Positions 11,051 through 23,808 are shown, numbered from the stretch's first letter. The stretch is DNA of 64,000 nucleotides from Nymphaea colorata (GCF_008831285.2 NC_045138.2:62001-126000), one strand, 5' to 3'. Numbers and translations are program-made. Notes: generated from the letters alone by a model not told the origin.

Positions 11051-13707
11051 CATCAATAGGCACGTCCACTTCTTAGATTGCATTGGTCTTCTGGTTTAGA
11101 AAGAATGGTTTTCTATTTATTTTTTTAAATTCAGTAAGATGGTAGTTCAGTTGTTCTTGCAAGATAACGTGGAGTTGTTAAGTTGTAGATGTTGTATTTC
11201 TGTGGATGTGGTATGTAGGTATATGCGTTTTTCGTGTTCTTTGAAGTGACAGGAAAAGTTCACCTTCAATTGAGTCAAACCTTTTTGAGCCACAAGCAGG
11301 TTTGCGAACTAATGACGTTACTTAAAATGTTCTTGCTTCTAACTTGACATTACTTTGTCCTTTGTTTCCATGAAAAATATGAGCCTTGCATGTGTTTGTG
11401 CATATATTTGTTTGATTGAGACAGTACATAATACAAATAATAGCTTCTTTGCAGAGGCTAGAAGAGATGGAAGTTCAGAATCTTCCTATTGAAAATGAAT
11501 TTGATGTTGTTGGGAAGTGAGACGCGTAATTTGCCTGCTCTTGGGGCTGCTATCAAAGAGATGTTGACATTAAGTGAGAAAAATGTTCAAATAGTTGTTT
11601 CAACTTGTCCATGGATTTCAAAGGTAACCTACCAAAGTTCACTATCACAGATTCGGAAAACTTTTATGCTTCTTTGATCCCTGTTTCTTTTTCTTTCTAA
11701 TAATATTGATGTATCTTCATCTGCAGGTGTGGAACACATTTGAGAAATAAAGGGGCTACACTTCGATGATTCATGGTAAATATATTCATAAGAGACACTT
11801 ACAACTGCATCATTTGCTGGTACCTACATCATTGTGAAAAAAATGAAAGAGGTACATATTTAGTGTGTAACACTTTTGATGTTTGATATGGTCATAGCTC
11901 TTCACATCCTCAATATCAATATCTGATAAATTGCATGTGATAAGCCAGGCAATATATGTTGGTGATTATGTTCTTAATGAAAAACTTGTTGGATCAAGTG
12001 GAACAAAAGAAGAATTTATGAAACTAATGTTAATTCCTTTCAGTTGACCAACTGCCATATTCACTTGTATGCTTCTATTTTGTGCTTTATATACTTCCAG
12101 AAATTCACTGTTGGCTGGATTTGATCCAGATACCTATGCAAAATGGGCCTTGCTAATCAAACAACTATGCTTTCAGGAGAAACTGAAGAAAATGTTAAGT
12201 TTCAATAGTGCTTAAGGTCTTATCAGTTGATTCTTTCCAATCTTAGACTCAAAGGCACATGTTTATGTTCTTTTGCCAACTTGTTAATAGTCAACCTTGT
12301 TGCATTTTTCTTCCAGGAAAACTGTTTGAAGAGGTCATGATGCCAAATATGGAATTGAAAACATTGACAACCATTTGTAAATTTCACTAGTGTTTGTGAT
12401 GCCACTCACGTACTGTTTTCCTTCATTTACACGATCTTTTATAACATGCACTTGGAAGGTTTTTCTTTTCTGCATTTTCAGTTACTGTTTATTTTTCATT
12501 TTGAGTTGTTCTCTCTAATTGTTGGCTTGCTATCTGTTAAGCTTTTCCCATAACGTGCATGTTTGCAATTTATGAATCTGCAAGACTTTGACATACTAAT
12601 TGACTTGTTTCATGGACATACGATACAATGAATCGTGTATGTTGGACTTCGAAGTAGAAGTTGATAAATTCTGTATTTTTATGTCATTTGGTGAAGATGC
12701 AATCCCTCTATCTCTCTCTCACTCTCAGTTACCTGCATCATTTGTCTATTCATTTTATGCCTGATTATTCTCTTCAAGCATCATCTGTCTATTTGATTTA
12801 TCCCTAATCATTATCTGCCAATATTTTCCTCATCATGTTGCAGTATGAAGAACCGGTTGAGAAAGGAAACTAGCATTATCCATTTAATCATTCTATCCCT
12901 AATAATCTTTTTCCAAGCATTAGCAAGTCAAGATGCCCTAGTTCACTATCAGCTTCTGGAGTCATGATTTTCGTATATTTCTTGAATGTGCTTTTGCAGC
13001 CTTGAGGGTATGTGCAAGGTGTTTATGCATTAATTGGGCTAAAGAATATGAATGCTTCAATCTGCAAGCACCCTTGACTTGAACGTTGTTTAGGAAAGTT
13101 GCATGAATATGAAAATTTCAATTTGCAAGCCTTCTCATTTTATACTATCCTTTAGTTTTGAACTCTCCTTAAATGGGCTCATTTGTCACTTGTATTCTCC
13201 CTTACCGAACCTCCTGTTATTATGATGCAGGTCGTTCGTTGAGGACGTTCTTAACAGGGTATTTGAGCTTAAACATGGGCAATCCTTGCAACTGGTTTAA
13301 GATCCTTCGCTGCACACTTCCATTGCTGTGTGGCACAGACAGCGGGAGGCCATTGTTGCTGTATAAGAATGTAGTCCTTTTGGTTAACATGTAAAATATC
13401 TGTTAATTGGGATGTCTCTCATTCTCTACCTGACGGAATCTCTGCATAGCATTATAGAATCTATTATGCATTGCAGACTGAAATAGACAGGAAAGAAAAA
13501 AAAAAAAGTAAACAGAAAAAATTGCAAGATGCCCATGTTGTTTTAATCTAATCAGGACAAAAAGAAAAACAACAATCTGACTTCCGCAGTTCCTTTTGCA
13601 CACTAGAATATTAATAATCTTTGACTTTTGGGTTTGCTCTGCAATTCAGAGCAGAGCCCTACTCATATGACTTATTATTTGGAAGAAGGAGAAAGAAAAT
13701 TGCTACT

Positions 13708-13710
<3 letters not shown>

Positions 13711-13779
<69 letters not shown>
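13711..13779. repeat. (TA)34 microsatellite
   Basis: Sixty-nine bases of pure TA, the longest in the window. Open frames running through it encode only alternating Tyr-Ile and are not genes. Confidence 0.97.
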
Positions 13780-13783
<4 letters not shown>

Positions 13784-14667
13784 GTTTCTCTCAGTATCCT
13801 TATGCAATCATCGGGCTGTGTGTTTTAGTCATACCTACTAAATACAATGCATCAGGCGGCGGCTGTGATTAGATAGAACACAAAATGATCAAATATATGT
13901 ATATATATATGTGTGTGTGAAAGTAAGTGTTGTGGATTTTTTTTGTTTTCGAGTTTGGAAGGAGAAATGATCAGATCTCTCACAACATATTGTCTGTTGC
14001 ATTTGTACACCTACTCGATTGCTTTTGGCTCAAGAGGGCTCGAAGATCTCAACTCCTCTCTCTCTCTATCTCTCTCTCTCTCTCCTTTTCTGCTTTTTTT
14101 TTTAAAAAAAAGAGAAAAAAAAAAAAGAAAAAGAGAAGAAGGAACCAATCAATTAAGGGAGGAATCAAGCATCTGTTGCGAACATTCAGGAAGCTCTCTA
14201 GAATCTTGACAAGTGACAAGTACAACTTGGCAAAGATTCCCCCTCCCCTTTCATTCAATAACCGCTACGTGCTTCTCTACGTTGATCTTTAATCCAATCA
14301 AGAGCAGTATCTTCCACACGCGGAAGTCCTCGTTTTATTAATTTAGAAGGCTTTAGTAGTACGTAATGGTTTAAGTGAACTCATGATCAATTGGCACAAC
14401 ATCCATTCCTGTCTTATTCTAATTGACGTATTCACCTTGATCAATGCTATTAAAATCAAGTTAGGAACCGAATCAGTGAACGGAATCAATTTATTATTGA
14501 AGGACCTTCTGTCAATGTTATTCTGGAAAAATTGCTCGATAATTTAACTTCATGGATCTCTCAAGCTTTAAAAGAGATTTGGAAAAGAGAACCAGTTTGT
14601 TTTTTTATGTTTACCTTTAAAAAAACTGATTATTTAGATATTTTGGGAAGAACATGTATTCTTAATT

Positions 14668-15083
14668 AAGGGGCGTTTTATGAGGTAGGAATTGTGGAAT
14701 TTTAAAATTAAAATTCTCATTTTTTATGAAATGAGAATTACATTATATATATATATAAGAATTATGATTCCAGAATTGTAGGTTCGTTCTTGAATCAAAA
14801 GTCCGAATTTGTGATCATACTGTAGGGGTTGGAATTATGTTTCCAGAATTTTTTCATTTTTCTTTAAGGCACATCTCATGATGATTTTAATTCATCAATT
14901 TTACAATTTTAATTCAGGTTTTATTGAACACATCATTTTCAATTTTAGAATTAGAATTGTATCTACCAAACACAAAAAGGAACTAGAACTGGAATTTTCA
15001 TTCGAATTCCAACTTGAGGTAGGATTTTGTTTTTAGAATTTTAATTCTTGAACCAAAATTCAATGCCATCAAACACCTCATAA
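14668..15083. mobile_element. Probable MITE with long imperfect inverted repeats
   Basis: The left part (GGGGCGTTTTATGAGGTAGG, then AATTTTAAAATTAAAATTCT) pairs with the right part (TAGAATTTTAATTCTTG...CCATCAAACACCTCATAAA) read in reverse complement. The body is made of AGAATT/AATTCT words. Target duplication not resolved. Confidence 0.5.
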
Positions 15084-15472
15084 ATGATTAAAACATTTAG
15101 TTCTTCATTATAATAAGGAGAGAAAGAAACGTAGCAACAAAGGGTTTCTAGCGTCCACTAGGATGTTTTATATGCGATCAACATCAAGATCTTGTTAATA
15201 GTGAAGAGGAAGCTTGTTTTTATATACATAAGCCAAGAAAATTATCAAAGGGACTCTGGAGCAGAAAGTAAGCTGGAGAAAGACACTGAAAAGACCAACT
15301 TCTTTGATGTGAAAATTCTACCCATCAAATATTTGTTTTTTCAGTTCTAAAGAAAAAATGTACATTTTTTTTTCATTTACCTTGGCTTCTTCTTTCCACT
15401 AGGTTAGTGTACACAAAAGAGACAAGTGGGCCAGTTTTCTTGACCCAATAAGCCTAGTAAGACCAAAATCAT

Positions 15473-15840
15473 AACATCAAATTGATCAGATTCGGATTGG
15501 ATATTTGAACAAACTACTTTAAAAAGTGAGAAATAGAAAAGCTTTCAGATTGTAAGCAACAATATGGCGAGCTAAATCTTCCTATATCTGATATTCATAC
15601 ATTTCAAAGTCTAACATATAGTTAATAATGCAGTTCTGATTCAGTGAAACGTAGGATTGAGATTTTATTCAGATTTGATTTTGGTTTTGAATTTAAAAGC
15701 TAAATTTGAATATGCATGGATTTGTTTGATTTACATTTGAATATGAATCCGAATCCGAATATGCAAACATTCCATAAAATATAGGTAAATGGTACATGTG
15801 TTTGATTCGAATTTGATCCATTGACATTCCTATCATGATT
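15473..15840. mobile_element. Possible family B element, decayed
   Basis: The left side (GATCAGATTCGGATTGGATA, then TTTGAACAAAC) resembles the left side of the copy at 25800. The right side ends TTGATCCATTGACATTCCTA, matching the inverted family B terminus. Rich in TTTGAATATGAATCCGAAT words. Ends uncertain. Confidence 0.4.
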
Positions 15841-16295
15841 TACGGGTTTATAAATTGCAGCTAACCAATCAAGATAAACTATTGAAAGTCTTCGCTTAAA
15901 CCAAAATACATGCCTATATTTCTTTTTTCTTGAAATTGTCTAGGAGCAGGTTCGAATCCATCAAATCAGACACTGGGGTCAGTTTTGGAACGATGTATAA
16001 GATGTCTAAGATTAATTGTACGTGCTTTTAAATCATGCTTTTTCTGGGTTAGATTGAGGAATTCCAATGCAAGCCTGCAGGGGGAGTTTCTTAATAGACA
16101 ATAACAAAGGGTCTCAGACTTGAATACGAGAGAAACAGGTCAGATTCAGGAAGTCACAAGCTCAAACTGAGCTATTGATTTTGTTGTCATTGTTTTTGCA
16201 TGTTGTTCTTACTGAACAAACTATCAATTCAGGTGAGTAAGAGGATTGATCCCACCGTCCGAGTGAGAGATGAAGCCTTCCCCCCTTCTTCTTAC

Positions 16296-16730
16296 TAGGG
16301 ATGTCAACGGATCGGATTCAGATCGGATATATCCTTAATCATATCCATTTTGTTCGGATATTCACATATTCAGATTTTGATTCGAATAAAGAAAAGTCAT
16401 ATCCGAATCCAAATCCGATTTTACAATCCGAATATGATCCAAATCCGATTTTTATATTTATATCTGAATCTGAATTTTGAACCGGATTTTGCCAATTTTT
16501 AAAATTTAATAGCATTAGATACTGGATATTTGTCTAAAAATGAATCTGATCTGAATCTGTATCTAAATCTGATCGAATATTTATGTATATCTGAATCTGA
16601 TCAGATGCCATTTATTAAATTTGAATCCAATCTGTTTTCTTAATCAGATATTAAACTTTTTTTGATATCCGACTTTTTTGGATTGGATTGGTCTGATATC
16701 TGATTTAAATCAGATATATTGACATCCGTA
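16296..16730. mobile_element. hAT-type MITE, family B (best copy)
   Basis: Ends TAGGGATGTCAA and TTGACATCCGTA form a 12-bp terminal inverted repeat with one mismatch. The element is flanked by an exact 8-bp target duplication, CTTCTTAC (16288-16295 and 16731-16738), as in hAT elements. The 435-bp body consists of repeated GATCCGAATCC/GGATTCGGATC-like words on both strands. No coding capacity. Confidence 0.88.
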
Positions 16731-17466
16731 CTTCTTACTCTTAAGGCTCAAAACTGCGTTGATACCAATCGGTAAAATCTTCATGTGCTTCAACTTGCAT
16801 GTAGGGACCCTTTCCTTTTTGGTACAAGAGCATATACCCGATGGCTCAAATTGAAGACAAGGTATATAATACATCCCAACCTGCCCATTTGAACTATGAC
16901 CTTCGGGGCCACGAACTATGAATTAGAATATCGCATTCTTTACTTTTTAAGTATTCATCAAGTCGCTTGACCACATGACTTTTTTTAACTGTGGAGCACG
17001 CAAGAACATGCGGCACGCAATCTAATTGTTCTATGCATGTTGCTCTTAAGATAACATTCAAAAAGGAAGCAAATAGTGAGGATGATACACAATAAAGTAA
17101 AATATTGAAAGCCCCTTTTAGGCTTTCGGTTATTCTTTTTGTAGAGGGATGGGTTAGGAGAGACTTGTCTGTTTATGGACTCTCCCTATTGAACTATGGA
17201 CTTCCTTTAACTTAAAAGGTTTTATCTACATCATTAATTGTTTAATTAGTAACTAAACCAAACTCTTATGGAAAAAATAAAAGTTTTACTTTTTTATTTT
17301 TTTATTCTACTCGGAGAAACCAATCGGGAATGAGAGACTTTGTCGTTTGCCTAAAACATAAAACCCTCAAGGTCATTCCCTTCCCCTCACTCCCCACCCA
17401 ATGGTCGCATGGCATGTGTTGGCTTGTGCGAAGGGCAGGTGTCTGATCCAACCAAGTGTGCTACAT

Positions 17467-17600
17467 CCAGGAGCGGAACCAGAAATTTTTCATGAGATTG
17501 GTCCAATTAAAGTTTCTAAATTTTCACAAGGCCGAAATATCGTTTTTCAAGATTTTTATATAAGACAAATGATATTTTTTTAAATTTGCATTTTTTTTTG
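17467..17600 (-). mobile_element. hAT-type MITE, family C, 5'-truncated copy
   Basis: The reverse complement matches the element at 22233-22412: CAGGAGCGGAACC end, then AATTAAAGTTTCTAAATTTT, then CCGAAATATC-TTTTTCAA. The far end fades into an A/T-rich tract, so the second terminus is not visible. Confidence 0.65.
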
Positions 17601-18448
17601 AGGGGGGAAATTTTCTTTTATCTAATTGTGATGTCTTTATTCGTTTTAAAATCAATTTTCTTTTAGTTCAAATTTTAGTGAATTAAGGAATTTTTTTTAT
17701 CATTTATCATGCAAACACAACCTAATATTTTATAAATGTTGTTGATTTGGCTTGCTTTTGCATGTTGCCTTTTGTTGGTAGCCAGTAAAACTTTCCCAAG
17801 GTCCGATATTGTTATCCATGCGTGTGCGGGGCAACGAAGGGCAGGAACTGCAACTTGGTTGATGTAAAGAAACCCTATCCCCTTAAAAAGTTATTTTTTA
17901 ATTAAATAATATATTAAATAATTATTTTAAAATAACTATGGGGGCTCTTGAAAATTTCCAATTACCGGGAGATATATATCCAAGTTTTTGAATAAAAAGA
18001 TTTACGTGGATTGCAATATGAAGATGTTTTTTTTTCTTTTCTTCCATTTGTTTAATCTAATTCATGGCTGTCCTTTATGCGTTCTAGATGCATACAAACA
18101 GTAGGGGAGACAGCCTACGTGGTGATGACCAGTCCCATTGTTCATTTTACATATATTTGGTAGGTTTGTAGCTATGGTTGCAATTAATTATATGCTTAAC
18201 TATCTTATTTTAGTGGATGTTCATTATCGTCGTCACCACCCTTCATATTCTTATTATTATTATTAGGAGGGCTTTCTCCACATTAGTGGGGAAGCGATTA
18301 ACGTATCCAGTTTTTTTTTTTTTTTTTTTAAGATTGTGCGTTGTTTTGACCATGGTTAGCAGCTTACCATAGTTATGCAGCCTGTAAAATGAACCCTAAA
18401 GTTGAAAATACTTGTATTGTTCTCTCTTTTGTATAAGCAGCCCTGGAT

Positions 18449-18725
18449 AAGCCTGGGCATCGGGCTGGGCCGGCCTGACATCCAAAAGCTGAGCCCGGGC
18501 ACGGCCCGACCCAGAAAACCCGATTAAATTTAAAAGTATTTTTTTAATAAAAATTATATAAATATAATTAATCATAATAAAATATTATAAATATATATAT
18601 ATATATATATATAAATTAATAAAAAAATTAAAAACTCATTATCAGGCCGGCCCGGGTTCCTTTTTTCCAGGCTCGATTCGGGCAAGGTACCAGATACCCG
18701 GCAGCGGCCTGGCCCCGTGCCTAAG
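18449..18725. mobile_element. GC-ended MITE, family A (copy 2)
   Basis: Left end GCCTGGGCATCGGGCTGGGC and right end GGCCCCGTGCCTAAGC are imperfect inverted repeats enclosing a TA-rich core (about 18520-18640) with a (TA)n run. Same design as the copy at 4470. No clean target duplication. Confidence 0.7.
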
Positions 18726-20640
18726 CTTAGCTTTGGATGATGTGGTAAAGGGAAAGGAAGAAAAAGGGAAAGACATTTTGGTAATTTGTTAAAAAAATAT
18801 CCTTTATAGTCTTTTCATTTTTTTCATTTCTATTTTGTCTTTATAAAAAAGTTTTTTTAAGTGTGAACTAAGGGTATTTTAGTTATTAATTATATTAGCA
18901 CACGAAAATTCATGCACCAGTATGAGGTTCGTCTTCAAGGTATCTCCCTTTTTTTTCTTTTTTCTTTTCATGAGAATACAAGTTGGTCATTCTTTTAATG
19001 ATAAGTTCTTCAATTTTTCATTGGAATTTATATGTTCTCCAAGAACTTATCTAGGTATGGTTAAATTAAACCCGAATCCAAAAAATACATTACCCAACTA
19101 AAAGTTTTCAAATTTTTTTAAAGTAGACTTTTTTTTTCAGGGCCACCCTGCCTCTATCTAAAGAGGATCAAATAGTGAGCTACAGTGCTGCCATAGTTGT
19201 AGGGAAATTCTTTGTCTTTTCAAACCACGTAAATCTTTGTGTTCTCATCTTTTTTTCTTTTGCGGATTTGAACAATGTGAATGTTAGAGAGGAGCATCAC
19301 CAAGTGGAGGAAACTGCTTCAGAATATATTCTATTAAATTACGGAGATAAGCATCTTAATGCATAAAATTAATTTATGTCGAAAGCCAATGGATTTACAG
19401 ACTAAGAGATCGACAAAATGAGATGAAATTTTGAGGAGAGTTTTAGTTCCAAGTCAGCAACCAGATTGCAATCACAACATTGCACCCTTTAACTTGGATA
19501 TCTATCTACCACTTATGATACAAAGGCATAGAGCTCACGGGAATTGAACTAGAGACGCACCTCTTCACGTGTCCCTAGCCCGACCACTCATGCTACGACC
19601 CTTGAAGCAACGGCAGATCCGGTTCAAAACATCAAATTTGCAAATATAATTCAAATACAATGTGTGAGCATGCTTCTAAAGTAGCTGCTGTCATGCTTCC
19701 TTCATAAGCTGGGCGTTTTTGGGTTTTTTTTTTTAATATTCCCTCACTGATTGTTAATACTTTTTTTATTCTTTAGAATATCATCTTTGCTAGGGCTAAT
19801 TATTTGGATTGGGAGAATAAATAGCCGGTTGGATGCATTGAAGCATCCTAAAGGAAAAGATGGTTTTGTAAAAAGTAGAAAAAGAAATCTGAAATTTGGA
19901 GAACAGCCAAGGTGGGGACAATTCATGGAAGAAGTTTTCTTATTAATAATTAGTTAGTAACAAGCAAAAAGAAAATAAAAGAAAATTTTCAAAAAGGCAC
20001 ATAAAATTAGAACAAATTTAAAATACGTCCAACTTTTTTTTGTCATAACCACACCTTAAGTCTTTCCATGCTTAATTTAAATGATTCTTAATTCATTTTT
20101 GTCAGGTCTAATTAGGTTAGTGAAAGAGTTCTGTATTTGACTTCTAAAAAGATACAGTGTCTCAAAATAGATTCAAAACTTTATGAATTAGCTGAAGTCT
20201 TTCTTGGGTAATTTTCTAGCATTGATAAAAAATGTTCATCTATCTAATGATACTAATAAAAAGTGATTAATTTGAATACGGTTAGATATTAACGAATGTT
20301 ACTAAGTATATATAGTTAAGGATGCTAATACAAACTGAAAATAAAAATAATTTGTAGTAAAGGTATTTTAGTCATTTTTTTCATTAACCAACCTTAAGGA
20401 AGTGACCGCTTGGGGTTTAGTCAACAAAAGGTGACTTCATATGAATGTTGTAAAACTCTGATGTGTTTTTGGCAATATCAAAAAGTTAATTTTTGGGTTC
20501 AAGTGAAAAATATAATATCCGTTAAAATAAAACCTTCTTGCAAAGGACACACTTTCCATAACTTTTTTAATCACTAGGTTAAGGTCCCTCTCTATCTCTC
20601 TCTCTCTCTCTCTCAATTTGATAGTGAGGTTCTTTTATTG
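18726..20640. other. Intergenic, AT-rich
   Basis: No gene recognised. A stretch at about 19060-19135 (AATCCAAAAAATACATTA-CCAAC and following) recurs at about 59135-59200, marking another dispersed repeat. Short frames at 19175-19366 and 19751-19957 have no recognisable similarity. Confidence 0.5.
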
Positions 20641-20872
20641 AGGTGAGCATCGAGCCTGGTACACCTCAGGTACCTACTACTCGGCCGATCGGGGCGGTTA
20701 CTTTGGCTGACCCAACCTGATGGGAGCTGATAAGTTTTTAATATTATTTTTTTTATTAATAAAATATATTTCATATTTTAATTTTTTTATTTTAACCGGA
20801 CGGGGCCTGGCCAAGCTCAGGTTTCGAGCATCAGGCTCCATTCTTAAGCCCGCCCAATGCCCAGGTCTACCT
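20641..20872. mobile_element. GC-ended MITE, family A (copy 3)
   Basis: Left end AGGTGAGCATCGAGCCTGG and right end CCGCCCAATGCCCAGGTCTACC are inverted repeats around a TTTTATTAATAAAATATATT core. Shortest family member seen, about 232 bp. Confidence 0.65.
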
Positions 20873-20914
20873 TCTATCTCACTCTCTCGCACAATAATTT
20901 GATAAGTTGTGAAG

Positions 20915-20916
<2 letters not shown>

Positions 20917-20949
<33 letters not shown>
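20917..20949. repeat. (CT)n microsatellite
   Basis: Sixteen CT units. The sequence TAATTTGATAAGTTGTGA lies on both sides of it (20893-20912 and 20953-20971), so the tract sits in a local duplication. Confidence 0.9.
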
Positions 20950-20952
<3 letters not shown>

Positions 20953-21264
20953 ATAATTTGATAAGTTGTGAGAGGGGTCCAATGTAAGAGGTTTACGACC
21001 CACCGCTCAAAAAAGAACTTGAACACCTTTGTTCCTATCTTTAGGGTCATGGGTTGTATTGGCATCGACGATGGCAACAATATATTTTTCAACTTAGGTA
21101 TTGTGTTAGATATTCATTGGAATAGAAGTAGAGATACGTCTTTTTCACGTGTTCCTAACCCGGCCAACTATTTTATGCCCGTTGAGGCAACTGTTTAACT
21201 AATTCATCTCACCCTTTCATGTCAACTTCATCAAATTTATCATCTAGTTTTTTTCTTTAACCAC

Positions 21265-21470
21265 AAAGAATCATTAACTTGCAAAAAGCAAATAATGTGC
21301 TAAACTAATTAAAAGACAAACCTGAGACTCTTATCTATGTGCATTCTTTCATTTTTTAATAAAAGTTGGGAGACCCACTCCCATAAAGGTTATCTTATCT
21401 TGGCGAAAATAGGGAGTTGACCCGAGGCTGAAATAAAAAGAATCATTAACTTGCAAAAAGCAAATAATGT
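21265..21470. repeat. Direct repeat of about 34 bp around 138 bp
   Basis: AATCATTAACTTGCAAAAAG followed by CAAATAATGT occurs at 21265-21298 and again at 21437-21470. No mismatch was seen between the two. Confidence 0.85.
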
Positions 21471-21520
21471 TATATATATATATATATATATATATCTATA
21501 TATATATATATATATATATA
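21471..21520. repeat. (TA)n microsatellite
   Basis: Fifty bases of TA with a single C interruption, starting directly at the end of the second 34-bp direct repeat. Confidence 0.95.
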
Positions 21521-22232
21521 AGTTGGACCATTCAATTATTTTATATATATATAAAAAAGACAACTTAAAATGATATAGAAAGGAAAAGTTAAGATTTCTA
21601 AAAAAATCGACCTAAACGAAAGTATGTCACCTTCTAAGTCATAAATATACATGGCATATTAAGGTTATATATCTCTAGAATGCCTTTTAGCATGCATCAG
21701 TTTAAGTAGTTTGATTTTGGTCTCCAACGCAAGCAGTAAGTGTACACACATAGATATCCCAAGTTAATGAAAAAGATTGATTATTCCAAAGAAAAGGACA
21801 AGACCAAACCCTAAGGATGGTGTTTGATAGCCTTGGATTTCATGTCCAAACCGGATCTAAAATCTGAGCTGTGTGAGACCCACTGCTTAAAAAACGAGAT
21901 TTCGTTGTTTGGTCAAATAACAAACTCACTCAGCTTTTGAATTTGAAAGAGATTCTTAAAGTGCTTACTTATTAGAAGAAAACACTATTTTTGGTATAAT
22001 AACGAAACTGCCCATTTTTAGAACGAAACTTTCTTTCCTCTACCAAGTAAGGAGGTTCTTTATCATTATGTATTGAAAAATAATGACTTCTTCCATCAAG
22101 CGGATCCAAAGCTGAGGTCCTGTTTTTTCTAACTTTTAAAATTTAAGCTATTTGCCGACACATGAGCAACCTTTTTTTTGTAAGTCTTTTGTACATTGTA
22201 ACTGCTGATTTGATGAATATAGATATTGCAGG

Positions 22233-22412
22233 CAGGGACGGAGCCGGGGCCCACATGAGTTCTGACTCCACCTCAATTTGCAAATATATATATAAATTTT
22301 AAAAAAATTTATTTGTTATACATAAATATTTTGAAAAATGATATTTCGGCTCGTGTTAAAATTTAGAAACTTTAATTGAGCCTCTTATAAAAAGTTTTTG
22401 GCTCCAGCCCTG
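22233..22412 (+). mobile_element. hAT-type MITE, family C
   Basis: Ends CAGGGACGGAGCC and GGCTCCAGCCCTG are inverted repeats beginning CAGGG, the common hAT terminus. Flanks ATTGCAGG (22225-22232) and ACTGCAGG (22413-22420) are an 8-bp target duplication with one mismatch. The 180-bp body has TTGAAAAATGATATTTCGGC and AATTTAGAAACTTTAATT, shared by the other copies. Non-coding. Confidence 0.88.
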
Positions 22413-22885
22413 ACTGCAGGTTATTTAAATATACGACAACTATTCACACAAGTGGGTGCAGGAAGGAGTATGCATATTTGAGAGACAAACACGATTCTGC
22501 CAAGATAAGTAATGCTAGCATTGGGAATAGCCGCCTAGTGCGCAACCAAGTAGTAGAAAGGTTTTTTGTTGGATGCAGTTCGTTCTTGTGTTGGATTAGG
22601 AAAAAAAAGAAGAACTTGCTTACAATTTCAATTGATTGGTGCTACATTGTTTTTTTATTTATTTTTATAATAAGTTAAGATGGTAAGATGGAATAAACCC
22701 GCTAATATTCCTGCTAATATTTTTAAGGCATCTGTGACGGAATGACAAGCAATCATACCGGAAACATAGTGTTTCATGAATCTTTCTCAAAGACCAGGCT
22801 ACTTCACTTGACCGTAGAATGAAAGCACACGCCTAGAGGAGAAAATAATAATACCTAGCTACTGGCGGCGCTAGTGTGCCAAGCC

Positions 22886-23053
22886 CAGGGGCAGAGCATT
22901 AGCCCCGACCTCACCTCAAAAAAGATTTTTTAAAAAATTATTATACGTAAATTTTAAAAAAAAATCACTTGTACTATATAAAAATTTTGAAAAATGATAT
23001 TTCGGCCTCAATCAAAATTTACAACCATGAAAAAATTTCTGGCTTTGCCCCTG
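22886..23053 (+). mobile_element. hAT-type MITE, family C, with perfect target duplication
   Basis: Ends CAGGGGCAGAGC and GCTTTGCCCCTG are inverted repeats. GCCAAGCC flanks it exactly on both sides (22878-22885 and 23054-23061), the 8 bp expected of hAT. The 168-bp body shares TTGAAAAATGATATTTCGGC with the copy at 22233. Confidence 0.92.
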
Positions 23054-23111
23054 GCCAAGCCCCTCTGTGTCTGCATATTCTATTATTGAATTTTTAGGTT
23101 GCCGTTTCAGC

Positions 23112-23274
23112 CATGTGAGCTAAATGTTTTTGGAAGGGCACTAATTCATAGATTTTCATACCTAAAAGAGCACTTACATGTATGACAAAGTAAATCTTAA
23201 ACAATATTAATGTAAAAATGAAAGAAAATTGACAAGCTGGTGCCCACACCAGTCTATATGTCGCTCCGCCAATG
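23112..23274 (+). mobile_element. Family E short element
   Basis: The start, GTGAGCTAAATGTTTTTGGA then GGGCACTAAT, and the end, TGCCCACACCAGTCTATATG then GCTCCGCCAATG, match the other family E copies. About 160 bp, same orientation as the rest. Confidence 0.65.
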
Positions 23275-23714
23275 CTATCAAGTCAAATCTTCCTTTATCT
23301 TCCTTTTATACAAGTACTGTCCAATAAAGCATCTGCTGGGAGCGAGCTTCCCCTTGCATTCCCCACGAGTATGATATATACAGCAAAAGAGCAGAGCAAA
23401 AGCAAAAGACCATGGCAGCAAGGAAATCACATAAGAACACCTGCCGATGGGAACAAAATAAATAAAACCAGAAAGCAAAACATAAGAATGCTACCACATC
23501 AGACCTATTAGCATCTGAATACGCTCACGAATAACAGAACCAAGTCGCCAGAAGTTAGATGCCGCAAATTGTGACTTTAGCACAAAGGAATCTCAGATGT
23601 GATTTTTTTATGAAACTTATATATATATATATATATCATTAAAATAAGTTTGGGTGTTTTTTTTTTGTCATTGAAAATTGTTGTAAAAAGTATAATCCCA
23701 CGGTTTTTAGTGTG

Positions 23715-23716
<2 letters not shown>

Positions 23717-23808
<92 letters not shown>
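23717..23808. repeat. Compound (TA)n(GA)n microsatellite
   Basis: About 31 TA units run into about 15 GA units. Confidence 0.97.

Larger units (their letters stand above)
10115..14667. other. PPR 3' flank and gene-poor region
   Basis: Presumed 3' UTR followed by non-coding DNA with a 70-bp tandem repeat and microsatellites (listed separately). At 11455-11622 an exon-shaped piece has a TTTGCAG acceptor and an AAAG/GTAACC donor. It reads only in two overlapping frames with stops, so it may be a relic exon or chance. Runs of (CT)n at 14052-14084 and A/T homopolymers follow. No gene is supported. Confidence 0.5.

Noticed and set aside
13621-13872. Frames rich in alternating Tyr-Ile as membrane proteins
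   Set aside because: They are translations of the (TA)34 microsatellite; 23577-23836 is the same case.
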